NCBI RefSeq assembly: GCF_040537815.1
Contig: NZ_JBEWSZ010000001.1
Span: 992,001-1,056,000, forward strand
From: Mesorhizobium shangrilense
GTDB lineage: Bacteria; Pseudomonadota; Alphaproteobacteria; Rhizobiales; Rhizobiaceae
Direction of reading: 5' to 3'
Length of the DNA stretch: 64,000 nucleotides
The notes below the pieces were generated by a model. The model saw only the letters and a program-made list of their open reading frames with translations, was not told the origin of the DNA and made no database searches. Below, in pieces: positions 44,044 to 52,481 of the stretch. The stretch's first letter is position 1. Each line of letters opens with the position of its first letter. The translations under genes and the position numbers were made by a program.

Positions 44044-46395
44044 ATGGGCATTGAAGGTGTTGGCGCTAGGGTCGCGCGCAAGGAAGACAAGAGGTTTATC
44101 ACCGGCGCTGGCCGCTATGTCGACGACATGGTGGTTCCCGGCATGAAGCATGCGGTCTTCGTGCGCAGTCCGCACGCGCATGCGCAGATCAAGAAGATCG
44201 ACGTGAAGAAGGCGCAAGCGATGCCGGGCGTCATCGGCGTGCTGACCGGCAAGGAACTCAAAGCCGATGGTATCGGCAACCTCATCTGCGGCTGGATGAT
44301 CCACTCCAAGGACGGCTCGCCGATGAAGATGGGGGCTTGGTCGCCGCTGGCCTTCGACAAGGTCCGCTATGTCGGCGACGCGGTAGTCATCGTCGTCGCC
44401 GAGACCAAGGGCCAGGCGCGTGACGCTGCCGAAGCGGTCGAGATCACCTACAAGGAACTGAAGGCCGTCGTCGATGCTTCCAAGGCCATGGACAAGGGCG
44501 CGCCGCAGATCCATCCGGAAGCCGAAAACAATCTGATCTTCGACTGGGACATCGGCAATGCCGACGACACCGCCGCCGCTTTCAAGAAGGCGGCCCATGT
44601 CGTCAAGATGGACATCATCAACAACCGGCTGGTTCCCAATGCCATGGAGCCGCGCGCGGCTCTGGGACATTACGACAAGGCCGAGGACCACTACACTTGC
44701 TGGACGACCTCGCAGAACCCGCATGTCGCGCGGCTGGTGATGAGCGCCTTCTACAATGTCGCGCCGGAGAACAAGCTGCGGGTCATCGCGCCGGATGTCG
44801 GCGGCGGCTTCGGCTCGAAGATCTACATCTACCCCGAAGAACTCGTCTGCCTGTGGGCGTCGAAGAAAACCGGCGTGCCGGTGAAATGGGTGGCCGATCG
44901 CACCGAGAGCTTCCTCACCGACGCGCATGGCCGCGACCACCACACCCACGCCGAAATGGCTTTCGACGCGGACCACAAGATCCTCGGTCTCAAGGTCGAG
45001 ACGCAAGCCAATCTCGGCGCCTACATGTCGCTGTTCTCGTCGGCGACGCCGACCTATCTCTACGCGACGCTGCTGTCGGGGCAGTACAACATCCCGGCGA
45101 TCCACGCCAATGTGAAGGCGATCTACACCAACACCGCACCCGTCGACGCCTATCGTGGGGCAGGGCGGCCGGAGGCGACCTTCGTCATGGAACGCATGAT
45201 GGAGACGGCCGCGCGCCAGTTCGGCGTTTCGCCGGCGGAACTTCGCCGCAAGAACTTCGTCACCTCGTTCCCGCACCAGACGCCGGTCATCATGTGCTAT
45301 GACGCAGGCGATTACGCGGCTTCGCTGGACGCGGCGATGAAGGCTTCGGACTATGCCGGCTTTGCCAAGCGCAAGGCCGCCGCCGCCAAGAAGGGGCTGC
45401 TGCGCGGCATCGGCATGAGCTGCTACATCGAGGCCTGCGGCATCGCGCCGTCGGCGGCGGTCGGCTCGCTCGGCGCCGGTGTCGGCCTGTGGGAATCCGC
45501 CGAGGTGCGCGTCAACGCGGTCGGTACCATCGAAGTGCTCACCGGCTCGCACAGCCACGGGCAGGGCCATGAGACGACCTTCGCGCAACTGGTCAACGAG
45601 CGCTTCGGCGTGCCGATCGACTCGGTCTCTATCGTCCACGGCGACACCGACAAGGTGCAGATGGGCATGGGCACCTATGGCTCGCGTTCCGGCGCGGTCG
45701 GCATGTCTGCCATCGTCAAGGCGCTCGACAAGGTCGAGGCCAAGGCCAAGAAGATCGCCGCGCATCTGCTCGAAGCCGACGAGGGTGATATCGTCATCGA
45801 GAATGGCGCGTTGAAGGTGGCCGGCACCGACAAGAGCGTGCCGTGGTTCCAGATGGCGCTTGCCGCCTACACCGCCCACAATCTGCCGGGCGGCATGGAG
45901 CCGGGCCTGAAGGAGACGGCGTTCTATGATCCGTCGAACTTCACCTTCCCGGCGGGCTGCTACATCTGCGAGGTCGAGGTCGATCCGGAAACCGGCACGA
46001 CGGAGATCATCCAGTTCGTCGCCGCCGACGATTTCGGTAACATCATCAATCCGATGATCGTCGAAGGCCAGGTGCATGGCGGCATCGCCCAGGGCGTCGG
46101 CCAGGCGCTGCTGGAGGGCGCCCACTACGACGCCAGCGGCCAGCTGCTGACGGCAAGCTACATGGACTACACCATGCCGCGCGCCGGCGACCTGCCGTCG
46201 TTCAAGGTCTCGACCTCGAACACGCCATGCCCCGGCAATCCGCTGGGCATCAAGGGTTGTGGCGAGGCCGGCGCCATCGGCTCGCCGCCGGCGGTGATCA
46301 ACGCCATCACCGACGCCATCGGCACCAACGATCTTGCCATGCCGGCATCGCCGTCCACCGTGTGGGCAGCGATCCGTGCGGCGACGAAACACTGA
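44044..46395 (+). CDS. coxL: Form II CO-dehydrogenase-like large subunit (molybdopterin hydroxylase)
   Basis: A 783-residue molybdenum-binding subunit. It starts GIEGVGARVARKEDKRFITGAGRYVDDM. Mo-cofactor motifs include VGGGFGSKIYIYPEE and the active-site loop AYRGAGRPE, which defines form II; true aerobic CO dehydrogenases (form I) have AYxCSFR. The last part has GCGEAGAIGSPPAVINAI with the catalytic glutamate. It probably hydroxylates an aldehyde, purine or other N-heterocycle rather than CO. The medium subunit follows after 11 bp. Confidence 0.92.
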   Translation: MGIEGVGARVARKEDKRFITGAGRYVDDMVVPGMKHAVFVRSPHAHAQIKKIDVKKAQAMPGVIGVLTGKELKADGIGNLICGWMIHSKDGSPMKMGAWSPLAFDKVRYVGDAVVIVVAETKGQARDAAEAVEITYKELKAVVDASKAMDKGAPQIHPEAENNLIFDWDIGNADDTAAAFKKAAHVVKMDIINNRLVPNAMEPRAALGHYDKAEDHYTCWTTSQNPHVARLVMSAFYNVAPENKLRVIAPDVGGGFGSKIYIYPEELVCLWASKKTGVPVKWVADRTESFLTDAHGRDHHTHAEMAFDADHKILGLKVETQANLGAYMSLFSSATPTYLYATLLSGQYNIPAIHANVKAIYTNTAPVDAYRGAGRPEATFVMERMMETAARQFGVSPAELRRKNFVTSFPHQTPVIMCYDAGDYAASLDAAMKASDYAGFAKRKAAAAKKGLLRGIGMSCYIEACGIAPSAAVGSLGAGVGLWESAEVRVNAVGTIEVLTGSHSHGQGHETTFAQLVNERFGVPIDSVSIVHGDTDKVQMGMGTYGSRSGAVGMSAIVKALDKVEAKAKKIAAHLLEADEGDIVIENGALKVAGTDKSVPWFQMALAAYTAHNLPGGMEPGLKETAFYDPSNFTFPAGCYICEVEVDPETGTTEIIQFVAADDFGNIINPMIVEGQVHGGIAQGVGQALLEGAHYDASGQLLTASYMDYTMPRAGDLPSFKVSTSNTPCPGNPLGIKGCGEAGAIGSPPAVINAITDAIGTNDLAMPASPSTVWAAIRAATKH

Positions 46396-46406
46396 GGAGG
46401 AAGCCC

Positions 46407-47204
46407 ATGTATTCGGTCAATTACCATCGCGCTGCCTCGGTCGCGGACGCCGCCAAGCTGATCAAGACCGGCGACGCCAAGCTGCTGTCGGGCGGCATGA
46501 CGCTGATCCCCGCCATGAAGACGCGGCTTGCCGCGCCTTCAGACCTGGTCGACCTGTCGCGGATCAAGGAACTGCAGGGCGTCAAGGTTTCGGGCAAGAC
46601 CGTCACCATCGGCGCCGCCACCACGCATTACGATGTTTCCAATGACGAGAAGCTGAGGAAGGCCTGCCCGGCGCTTGCCCATCTGGCGTCGCTGATCGGC
46701 GATCCCGCGGTGCGCCACAAGGGCACCATCGGCGGTTCCATCGCCAACAATGATCCGGCGGCTGACTATCCGGCGGCGATGCTGGCGCTGGGCGCCACCA
46801 TCGTCACCAACAAGCGCGAGATCGCCGCCGACAAGTTCTTCAAGGGCCTGTTCGAGACGGCGCTGAAGGAGGGCGAGATCGTCACCGCGGTGACCTTCAC
46901 CGCGCCGGCCAAGGCGGCCTATGAAAAGTTCCGCAATCCGGCGTCGCGCTACGCGATCGTCGGCGTCTTCGTGGCCAAGGGCAAGGACGGTGTCAGCGTT
47001 GCCGTCACCGGGGCCGGCGATGACGGCGTCTTCCGCTCGAAAGAGATCGAGGCAGCGCTGGCCCGGAGCTTTGAAGCTTCCGCGCTGGAGGGCTTGAAAG
47101 TGCCGGCAAAGAACCTGATGAGCGATATCCACGCGTCCGCCGAATACCGCGCCAATCTGATCGCGGTGATGGCCAAGCGCGCGGTGGCCGCTGCCAACGC
47201 CTGA
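46407..47204 (+). CDS. coxM: CO-dehydrogenase-like medium (FAD) subunit
   Basis: A 265-residue FAD-binding subunit. The FAD motifs are KLLSGGMTLIPAMKTRLAAP (about 28-47) and VRHKGTIGGSIANNDPAADYPAAML (about 100-125). It accepts electrons from the small subunit. GAGGAGG lies upstream of the ATG at 46407, 11 bp after the large subunit. A good terminator follows at 47221-47244. No cox maturation genes (coxD, coxE, coxG) are present in the window. Confidence 0.9.
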   Translation: MYSVNYHRAASVADAAKLIKTGDAKLLSGGMTLIPAMKTRLAAPSDLVDLSRIKELQGVKVSGKTVTIGAATTHYDVSNDEKLRKACPALAHLASLIGDPAVRHKGTIGGSIANNDPAADYPAAMLALGATIVTNKREIAADKFFKGLFETALKEGEIVTAVTFTAPAKAAYEKFRNPASRYAIVGVFVAKGKDGVSVAVTGAGDDGVFRSKEIEAALARSFEASALEGLKVPAKNLMSDIHASAEYRANLIAVMAKRAVAAANA

Positions 47205-47220
47205 GAGTTGGCTGAACGAC

Positions 47221-47244
47221 AAAAGGGGCCTTGCGGCCTCTTTT
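47221..47244. terminator. Bidirectional rho-independent terminator
   Basis: AAAAGGGGCC (47221-47230), loop TTGC, GGCCTCTTTT (47235-47244): ten pairs with one G-T, with A- and T-runs at the ends. It serves coxM and the convergent GNAT gene. Confidence 0.85.
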
Positions 47245-47278
47245 GCTTGCCGGCTTATTATCGCTTGAATCTGGCGCG

Positions 47279-47776
47279 TTACGCCTTCAACTCCCGCAGA
47301 TAGTAGCGCACCGCCTTCTTGCCGCCATGGATCACGGCGTCGCCGACTTCGGCGAAGCCGAGTGCGGCATGGAAGGCATCCGATGCCGGATTGGGCGGTT
47401 CGACATTCACCTCGCAGGTGACGATCGTCTGGCCGGCACGAGAGGCGTGGTCGAACAGATCCTGATACAGCCTGCGAGCATGGCCGCGACCGCGCGCTTC
47501 CGCCGAGACCACGACACGGTCGACATAGACGAAACGCTGGTAGCGTTCGCGAAACCAGAGGAAATTCGGACTGTCGTAGCGCGCGTCCTGATCGAAGGTC
47601 ATGATGAAGGCCTCGAGGCTGCCGATGCGGCGTGCGTAGAACACCTCGCCGAGCAGGAAGGTGAGGCGCTCGGGCTCCAGCCACGACAACTCAGCCGCGT
47701 GTTCGTTGTTGAGCGCGAGAATTATCGCTTCATCGTCGGCCGAGACATGGCTGATCGGGGAGGGGGACGAAATCAT
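47279..47776 (-). CDS. GNAT-family N-acetyltransferase
   Basis: A 165-residue GNAT protein. The acetyl-CoA loop is VVVSAEARGRGHARRLYQDLF at about residues 90-110, followed by VTCEVNVEPPNPASDAFHAALGFAEVG. An aromatic N-terminal half (FLWFRERYQRFVYVDRVVV) precedes it. The acetyl acceptor is unknown. Its ATG overlaps the stop of cutC by four bases (ATGA), so the two are translationally coupled. Confidence 0.84.
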   Translation of the reverse strand: MISSPSPISHVSADDEAIILALNNEHAAELSWLEPERLTFLLGEVFYARRIGSLEAFIMTFDQDARYDSPNFLWFRERYQRFVYVDRVVVSAEARGRGHARRLYQDLFDHASRAGQTIVTCEVNVEPPNPASDAFHAALGFAEVGDAVIHGGKKAVRYYLRELKA

Positions 47777-48543
47777 GCCTTGGCTGCCGCGATGGTTGCC
47801 GCAACGAGGTCCGTGTCGGTCAGGGTGTTGCGATACTCGCGGTCGAGGTCCGAGCCGCCCATGCCGACGTTGGGGTTGCGGTAGTTCATGGCGCTCGGCA
47901 CGTCCTTGAGCGCGGCGAAATGCATTTCGGACAGTCCTGTGGTTTTGCGCACCTCGGCGATGTTTTGCAGGTCCAGCGCGCCGCAGCCGAGGATGATGAT
48001 GCGATCGCCTGCCTGGCGGACGAGATCGGCCAGGAGGGCCTTGCCCTCGACGGCGGTATCGCGTTGGCCGCTGGTCAGCACGCGGCCGACCTTGCTGCGG
48101 ATCAGCGCTTCGAGCGCTTCAATCGGGTCGCGCGTCATGTCGAAGGCGCGGTGGCAGGTAACGGCCAGGGGGCCGGCGGCCTCGGTCAGTTCGCCCATGC
48201 GCTGTTCGTCGATCGTGCCGTCGGCATTGAGGCAGCCGAAGACGACGCCGGCCACGCCGAGGTCGCGCAGCGCCATGACATCGGCAAGCATCGAACGGTA
48301 CTCGGGCTCGCTGTAGAGAAAATCGCCGCCGCGCGGCCGCACCATGACGTGAAACGGTATGGTTGCCTGGACAAGTGCCGCGCGCACCGTGCCGAGGCTC
48401 GGCGTGATGCCGCCCTCGACAAGGCTGGCGCACAGTTCCACCCGGTCGGCGCCGGCGGCTTGCGCGGCCAGGAGGCCATCAATGCCTTCGACGCAGATTT
48501 CGATCAGCGGCAGGCGAGATTCTTTGGTCAAGGTGCGATCCAA
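47773..48543 (-). CDS. cutC: CutC-family copper homeostasis protein
   Basis: A 256-residue TIM-barrel CutC protein. Motifs are LIEICVEGIDGLLAAQAAGADRVELCASLVEGGITPSLGTV at the N-terminus, FHVMVRPRGGDFLYSEPE, VFGCLNADGTID and TCHRAFDMTRDPIEALE. CutC has been linked to copper tolerance, but its molecular role is still disputed; some members act on small metabolites. It is the first gene of a coupled pair with the GNAT acetyltransferase. Confidence 0.9.
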   Translation of the reverse strand: MDRTLTKESRLPLIEICVEGIDGLLAAQAAGADRVELCASLVEGGITPSLGTVRAALVQATIPFHVMVRPRGGDFLYSEPEYRSMLADVMALRDLGVAGVVFGCLNADGTIDEQRMGELTEAAGPLAVTCHRAFDMTRDPIEALEALIRSKVGRVLTSGQRDTAVEGKALLADLVRQAGDRIIILGCGALDLQNIAEVRKTTGLSEMHFAALKDVPSAMNYRNPNVGMGGSDLDREYRNTLTDTDLVAATIAAAKA

Positions 48544-48669
48544 TCCATGATTTCGACGCCAGCCCTAGCATCGTGCTGATTGCCGCGAAAGCGCGAACAG
48601 CGCGTCGCCGCTTGGGCCAAGCGGCGACGCCTGGCGTCTTGGGCTGCTCGATGATTTCGGCGAGGCGCG

Positions 48670-49101
48670 CTACTGCCGCAGAATCGTGTTCTTGGCGCCT
48701 TCCTCGACCTGATCGATCACCAGCAGCTTGACCGGGCCGTCGCCGACATTGGTCGCCTGATGCCACTGGCCGATCATCTCGATGATGAAATCGCCGGTCT
48801 TGTAGGTATTGGCCTTGCCGGTCTCGACATTGGTGACCTGAAGCGTCCCTGCCTCGACATAGGCGTAGCGAGGGAAGGGATGCTTGTGCACCGGCAAGGT
48901 GGCGCCCGGCGCGATGTCATAGGTTGAAACCAGCACCTGCACGTTCTTTTGCGGCAGCGTGATCGGCTGACCGGATGCCGTCGTGGTGCGCGACGCCAAT
49001 GGGGTGACGACAACCGGCGTGCCGGCGCTGTCCAGCGCCAGAACGGCATTTGCATAAAGCGCAGCCGCCATCAGTAGCGTCGAAGCCAGGATTTTGCGCA
49101 T
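48670..49101 (-). CDS. Secreted cupin-domain protein
   Basis: A 143-residue protein with a signal peptide (MRKILASTLLMAAALYANAVLA), so it is periplasmic. A single cupin covers about residues 45-135: motif 1 PGATLPVHKHPFPRYAYVEAGTLQV with the metal-binding histidines, motif 2 TGDFIIEMIGQWHQATNVGDGPVKLLV. Metal binding is likely but the activity is unknown. It stands alone, 126 bp from cutC. Confidence 0.82.
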   Translation of the reverse strand: MRKILASTLLMAAALYANAVLALDSAGTPVVVTPLASRTTTASGQPITLPQKNVQVLVSTYDIAPGATLPVHKHPFPRYAYVEAGTLQVTNVETGKANTYKTGDFIIEMIGQWHQATNVGDGPVKLLVIDQVEEGAKNTILRQ

Positions 49102-49323
49102 GATTACTCCCCAAACCATGCCACCATTGCGCGGCGCGCGGCCCCGCGCAAGCGCATCTAAGTCACAGTCAAGGACTTAAGAACAACCGACTCCCCGTCA
49201 CGGGTCGGCGCCACATGGGACTTCGTGATGTTGGGCCGGGTCTCTGTTTACCCGGCCCGTCGACACATCAGGCCGGCTGAAGCCCTGCAGGCGACAAGCC
49301 ACGCCCAGTGCGGAATGTGTGGA

Positions 49324-49596
49324 TCAGGTCGGAGCCTTGCCCCCGTTCTTCTTGCAGGCGGCGCGGAATTTCTCGCGATCCTTGCCATGCAGGCCTTTCG
49401 CATCGGCCAGCGCGGAGCACTGCTTTGAAATCGCTGTTTTCTCCGGCGTCATCGGCGTTGTCGCCTTCTTCATCGGCGCCGTTGTGGCCGGTGCGGTCGC
49501 TGGTGCTGTCGCCGGCGCGGTTGCCGTGGCGGCCATGGCTCCGCCCGACACGAGCCCGGCCAGAACTACGGAAGCCAAGATGGTGGTAATCCTCAT
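49324..49596 (-). CDS. PsiF-repeat-containing secreted protein
   Basis: A 90-residue protein with a signal peptide (MRITTILASVVLAGLVSGGAMA), a repetitive linker of TAPA units (TATAPATAPATAPATTAP) and one PsiF repeat, KTAISKQCSALADAKGLHGKDREKFRAACKKNG, with two cysteines. PsiF proteins are periplasmic and induced by phosphate starvation in enterics; the function is unknown. The ATG at 49596 opens the signal peptide. Confidence 0.8.
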   Translation of the reverse strand: MRITTILASVVLAGLVSGGAMAATATAPATAPATAPATTAPMKKATTPMTPEKTAISKQCSALADAKGLHGKDREKFRAACKKNGGKAPT

Positions 49597-49803
49597 TGCG
49601 ATCTCCTTTGGTAATCCCCCAACAGCGACGCTAACATCGGCCCATAACGCCAGCAATGCGGGAGGCTCCGCCGATCCGGCGCAGGGTCATCACGATTTCG
49701 TGGTGTCGTCAGGCTTCGGGTTCTGGTCCGGACCGAATTCGGAGCTGATAGCCTGGAATGCGTATCGCTGGTTGGAGAGGACCTATCGCGGAACGCCCCC
49801 CGA

Positions 49804-49968
49804 TCAGGCCGCCCGTTGGCCAGGCTTTCGGTTGGTCTCAACGAAAGCTGCCCGTTGCCTGCGCGGCTGGTGGCGTGATTCCTGGAAGGTGACATACGCC
49901 AGTACAGCTATGAAAAGTACGAAAACGGTGACGATCGAAGTTACGACAAGCAGGCTCTCTGAGGTCAT
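49804..49968 (-). CDS. Small single-helix membrane protein
   Basis: A 54-residue protein with one strongly hydrophobic helix (LLVVTSIVTVFVLFIAVLAYVTF) and a basic tail rich in Arg and Gln (ESRHQPRRQRAAF). The tail should face the cytoplasm. The family is not recognised, but the composition is typical of real small membrane proteins. GGAGAAGACC precedes the ATG at 49968. Confidence 0.6.
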   Translation of the reverse strand: MTSESLLVVTSIVTVFVLFIAVLAYVTFQESRHQPRRQRAAFVETNRKPGQRAA

Positions 49969-50345
49969 GGTCTTCTCCATTCGATGATGGAGGCATGAGA
50001 TCATACCGATCACGCGTCGGCGTTGACTTGCATCAATAGGCTTTGCCGCTGGTAAGGGAGAGAGATTGATGTGGGGGGCTGTCGGGATATGCCCCGGCTC
50101 AAGCGCCGTCGAAGTAAGGAGCGAGTTCCGTGTTGTCGTGCGGGGCTCAGCACGAGCCAGTTCAACAGTCCGGCACCACAGGGGAGCCGCGTGGACCCGG
50201 CGATAGTCCCAAGCCGATGGAAATCAATCCGGCCCGTTCAGACAGTTGATTCGTGGGGTTTCCTCACATGAACCTGTCTGCAACCCTGACGAATATTCCC
50301 CGCAATGAAGGGGCGAGGGAAGGCTAGCAAAGTCTTTGAAAAACT
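49969..50345. other. 377-bp intergenic region without a supported gene
   Basis: The region lies between the small membrane protein and tRNA-Asn. It has several GC-rich self-complementary stretches, for example TCGTGC-N8-GCACGA near 50137-50156, and the GCCCC/GGGG pair just 3' of the tRNA that could end its transcript. No coding frame has convincing composition. A structured RNA is possible but I cannot name one. Confidence 0.4.
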
Positions 50346-50420
50346 TGGCTCCCCGGGCCGGATTCGAACCAGCGACCAACCGGTTAACAGCCGGTTGCTC
50401 TACCACTGAGCTACCGGGGA
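50346..50420 (-). tRNA. tRNA-Asn (GTT)
   Basis: A 75-base cloverleaf including an encoded CCA. The acceptor stem is TCCCCGG/CCGGGGA, the D arm contains TAGCTCAGTGGTAGAGC, the anticodon loop CTGTTAA reads GTT, and the T arm has GGTTCGAATCC. Confidence 0.97.
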
Positions 50421-50642
50421 ACAGTCGCTCTCTTGTGAGTGGGGCAGCCTATAGCAAACCCGTTTCAGCTTTGCAAAGAAGCATTTCGTATTTTTTGTCA
50501 GGTTTTTCACCATACGATTTCTCGCAATCATCTGCGGACGCCCTCATATGAGGATTTTGAAGGGGTTCATGGAGCCAAAAGGCCGGTTGCGGCTTGTGTT
50601 CCTGATCTCCGGGATTTGTGAAACGCGGTTAATTCAATCGGC

Positions 50643-50903
50643 ATGACGGCAGACGACACTCAGGCGCCAGCGCGGAAGATTTCGATTCTTGGCCGCGAGT
50701 TCACCATGCCGCGCTCGCGCGGCCTCAGAATCACGATCGGCATTCTGCTGGCCCTTGGCGGGATTCTCGGTTTCCTGCCGATCCTGGGTTTCTGGATGGT
50801 CCCCCTGGGCTTGCTGGTCCTGTCCTATGAGTTCGCCGTGATACGCCGCCATCGACGTCGATTCGTTGTCTGGTGGGAGCGTCGCCGGCGGCCGAATCAA
50901 TGA
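50643..50903 (+). CDS. Small PGPGW-like transmembrane protein
   Basis: An 86-residue protein. The middle carries two hydrophobic segments around LRITIGILLALGGILGFLPILGFWMVPLGLLVLSYEF, then a basic, aromatic C-terminus (AVIRRHRRRFVVWWERRRR). The pattern fits the family of putative transmembrane proteins named after the PGPGW motif, here changed to PILGFW. Function unknown. It stands alone between two tRNA genes. Confidence 0.7.
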   Translation: MTADDTQAPARKISILGREFTMPRSRGLRITIGILLALGGILGFLPILGFWMVPLGLLVLSYEFAVIRRHRRRFVVWWERRRRPNQ

Positions 50904-50993
50904 TGGCGCCGGCCAGAGGCCTGGGGCGGGCGCCGTGGTGTCCTGGTTTTTGATTCTTGTCGTGGCCCAGCCCGGTAAGCGTGCCGGGGCCGG

Positions 50994-51245
50994 CTAATGA
51001 TTCTGGGCGACGTGCTCTGTGTTCGGGCCAAGGGCGCCCTTGCGGGCTGAACATCTTTCCAATCCCTCACTGATTTCCTTGAGCATGGCGGCGACCGACG
51101 CCAGCCGCGCGCGATCGCGAGGCGACAGGCGGCTTGCTGTCTCCAGGCCAAGACGCTCGATGGCGTGACGCGCAAGCTGCTCGCATCTCAGCAGGGACAA
51201 TTCGCGTAGCGTGCTCTCGTTTCTGTCCGTCTCGGTCTGACGCAT
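50994..51245 (-). CDS. Small hypothetical helical protein
   Basis: An 83-residue, charged, predicted all-helical protein (ESTLRELSLLRCEQLARHAIERLGLETASRLSPRDRARLASVAAMLKEI). I recognise no family. The start at 51245 is preceded by GGAGGACCGC, a good ribosome site, which is the main support. It overlaps nothing else. Confidence 0.55.
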   Translation of the reverse strand: MRQTETDRNESTLRELSLLRCEQLARHAIERLGLETASRLSPRDRARLASVAAMLKEISEGLERCSARKGALGPNTEHVAQNH

Positions 51246-51467
51246 TGCGGTCCTCCTGCTTACCCAACGTAATGACCTTCGCGCGGTTTTCTGGCCTCTC
51301 GGCGCCATGCTCAACAACCGGCTGATGCGCGGATGGGCAGGCACACAGCGGCGTTTCAACGCAAGCGCATGTGCGTGACCGAGGAAACCGCTGGGAATGC
51401 GCCTTGGCCGCTTGACGGCATTTTCGCCGCAACCTATTGGAACCGGGTGGAACGCCGGGAGCAATGA

Positions 51468-51541
51468 GGCCTCGTGGCGGAGTGGTTACGCAGAGGACTG
51501 CAAATCCTTGCACCCCGGTTCGATTCCGGGCGAGGCCTCCA
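51468..51541 (+). tRNA. tRNA-Cys (GCA)
   Basis: A 74-base cloverleaf with encoded CCA. The acceptor stem is GGCCTCG/CGAGGCC, the anticodon loop ACTGCAAAT reads GCA, and the T loop is GGTTCGATTCC. Confidence 0.97.
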
Positions 51542-51631
51542 ATACCCGGGCTCCCGCGCGTCAGCGCCGGAGCGCGACGTTCCGGTCGAAATGAACCGCG
51601 GTTTGTGCGCGGCAAGCGGATTGGTTGGGAC

Positions 51632-52300
51632 ATGAGCGCTGATTTCTCCGAACGCCGCGTGAAGATGGTGGATGGCCAGGTCCGCACCACCGACGTGACC
51701 AGCGCGCCTCTGCTCGACGCCATGCTTTCCATCCCACGCGAGGCTTTTGTCAGCGCCGGCCAGAGCGACCTCGCCTATATCGACGAGGATATCCGCATTG
51801 CCAGCGGGCCCGATGGCGCGCGCTATCTCATGGAGCCTTCGCCCCTGGCCAAGCTGATGCAGCTGGCCGAGATCAATCCAGGCGATTCGGCGCTCGACGT
51901 CGGCTGCGGCACCGGCTATGCGGCCGCCATCCTGTCGCGGCTGGCAAAGTCGGTTGTGGCGCTGGAAAGCGATTCGGCCCTTGCCGAATCCGCCACATCA
52001 ACGCTTTCGGCGCTGGGTTGCGGCAATGTCACCGTGGTCAAGGGGGCCTTGGCCGAAGGCCATGCCGGCAAAGCACCGTACGATGTCATTTTCATCGGCG
52101 GCAGCGTTGAAAAGGTGCCCGCGCCGTTGCTCGACCAGCTCGCCGAAGGCGGCCGTCTCGTTGCCGTTGAAGGGCAAGGGAATTCCGGCGTGGCTCGACT
52201 GTTTTTTAAGGCTGGGGGGGTTGTAACCGGAAGACGCGCATTTAATGCGGCAATAAAGCCACTACCGGGATTTGAACGTGCTCACGCCTTCGAATTCTGA
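51632..52300 (+). CDS. pcm: Protein-L-isoaspartate O-methyltransferase
   Basis: A 222-residue class I methyltransferase. The N-terminus RRVKMVDGQVRTTDVTSAPLLDAMLSIPREAFV and the SAM motif ALDVGCGTGYAAAILSRLAKSVVALE are those of PIMT proteins, which repair isoaspartyl residues. In rhizobia a PIMT-like gene often precedes tolC, as here (181 bp). The ATG at 51632 is used; the frame upstream runs through tRNA-Cys. Confidence 0.88.
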   Translation: MSADFSERRVKMVDGQVRTTDVTSAPLLDAMLSIPREAFVSAGQSDLAYIDEDIRIASGPDGARYLMEPSPLAKLMQLAEINPGDSALDVGCGTGYAAAILSRLAKSVVALESDSALAESATSTLSALGCGNVTVVKGALAEGHAGKAPYDVIFIGGSVEKVPAPLLDQLAEGGRLVAVEGQGNSGVARLFFKAGGVVTGRRAFNAAIKPLPGFERAHAFEF

Positions 52301-52481
52301 GTAATTTTGCCTTGCAGCCAATGCGCTGTCATGGTCGCTTGCGTTAACAATCGTTGCTGATCCGTTTATCCGGGGTGATCCGGGGCTGACAGCAGGGAAC
52401 GTCCAACGCGGCGCCGACTGCTCGAATTTGAGAGAGGCCGGCGCGGCGCAGTTCCCATGTTAAACGAATGAGGGATATACC

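Noticed and set aside
44020-46392. Minus-strand open frame of 790 codons opposite coxL
   Set aside because: Antisense shadow with an Arg/His-rich composition; coxL has all expected motifs.
44044-46395. Interpretation as an aerobic carbon monoxide dehydrogenase
   Set aside because: The active-site loop is AYRGAGR (form II), not the AYxCSFR of form I enzymes.
50346-51541. tRNA-Asn and tRNA-Cys as integration sites of a genomic island
   Set aside because: No integrase, no direct repeat of a tRNA 3' end and no change in gene content around them.
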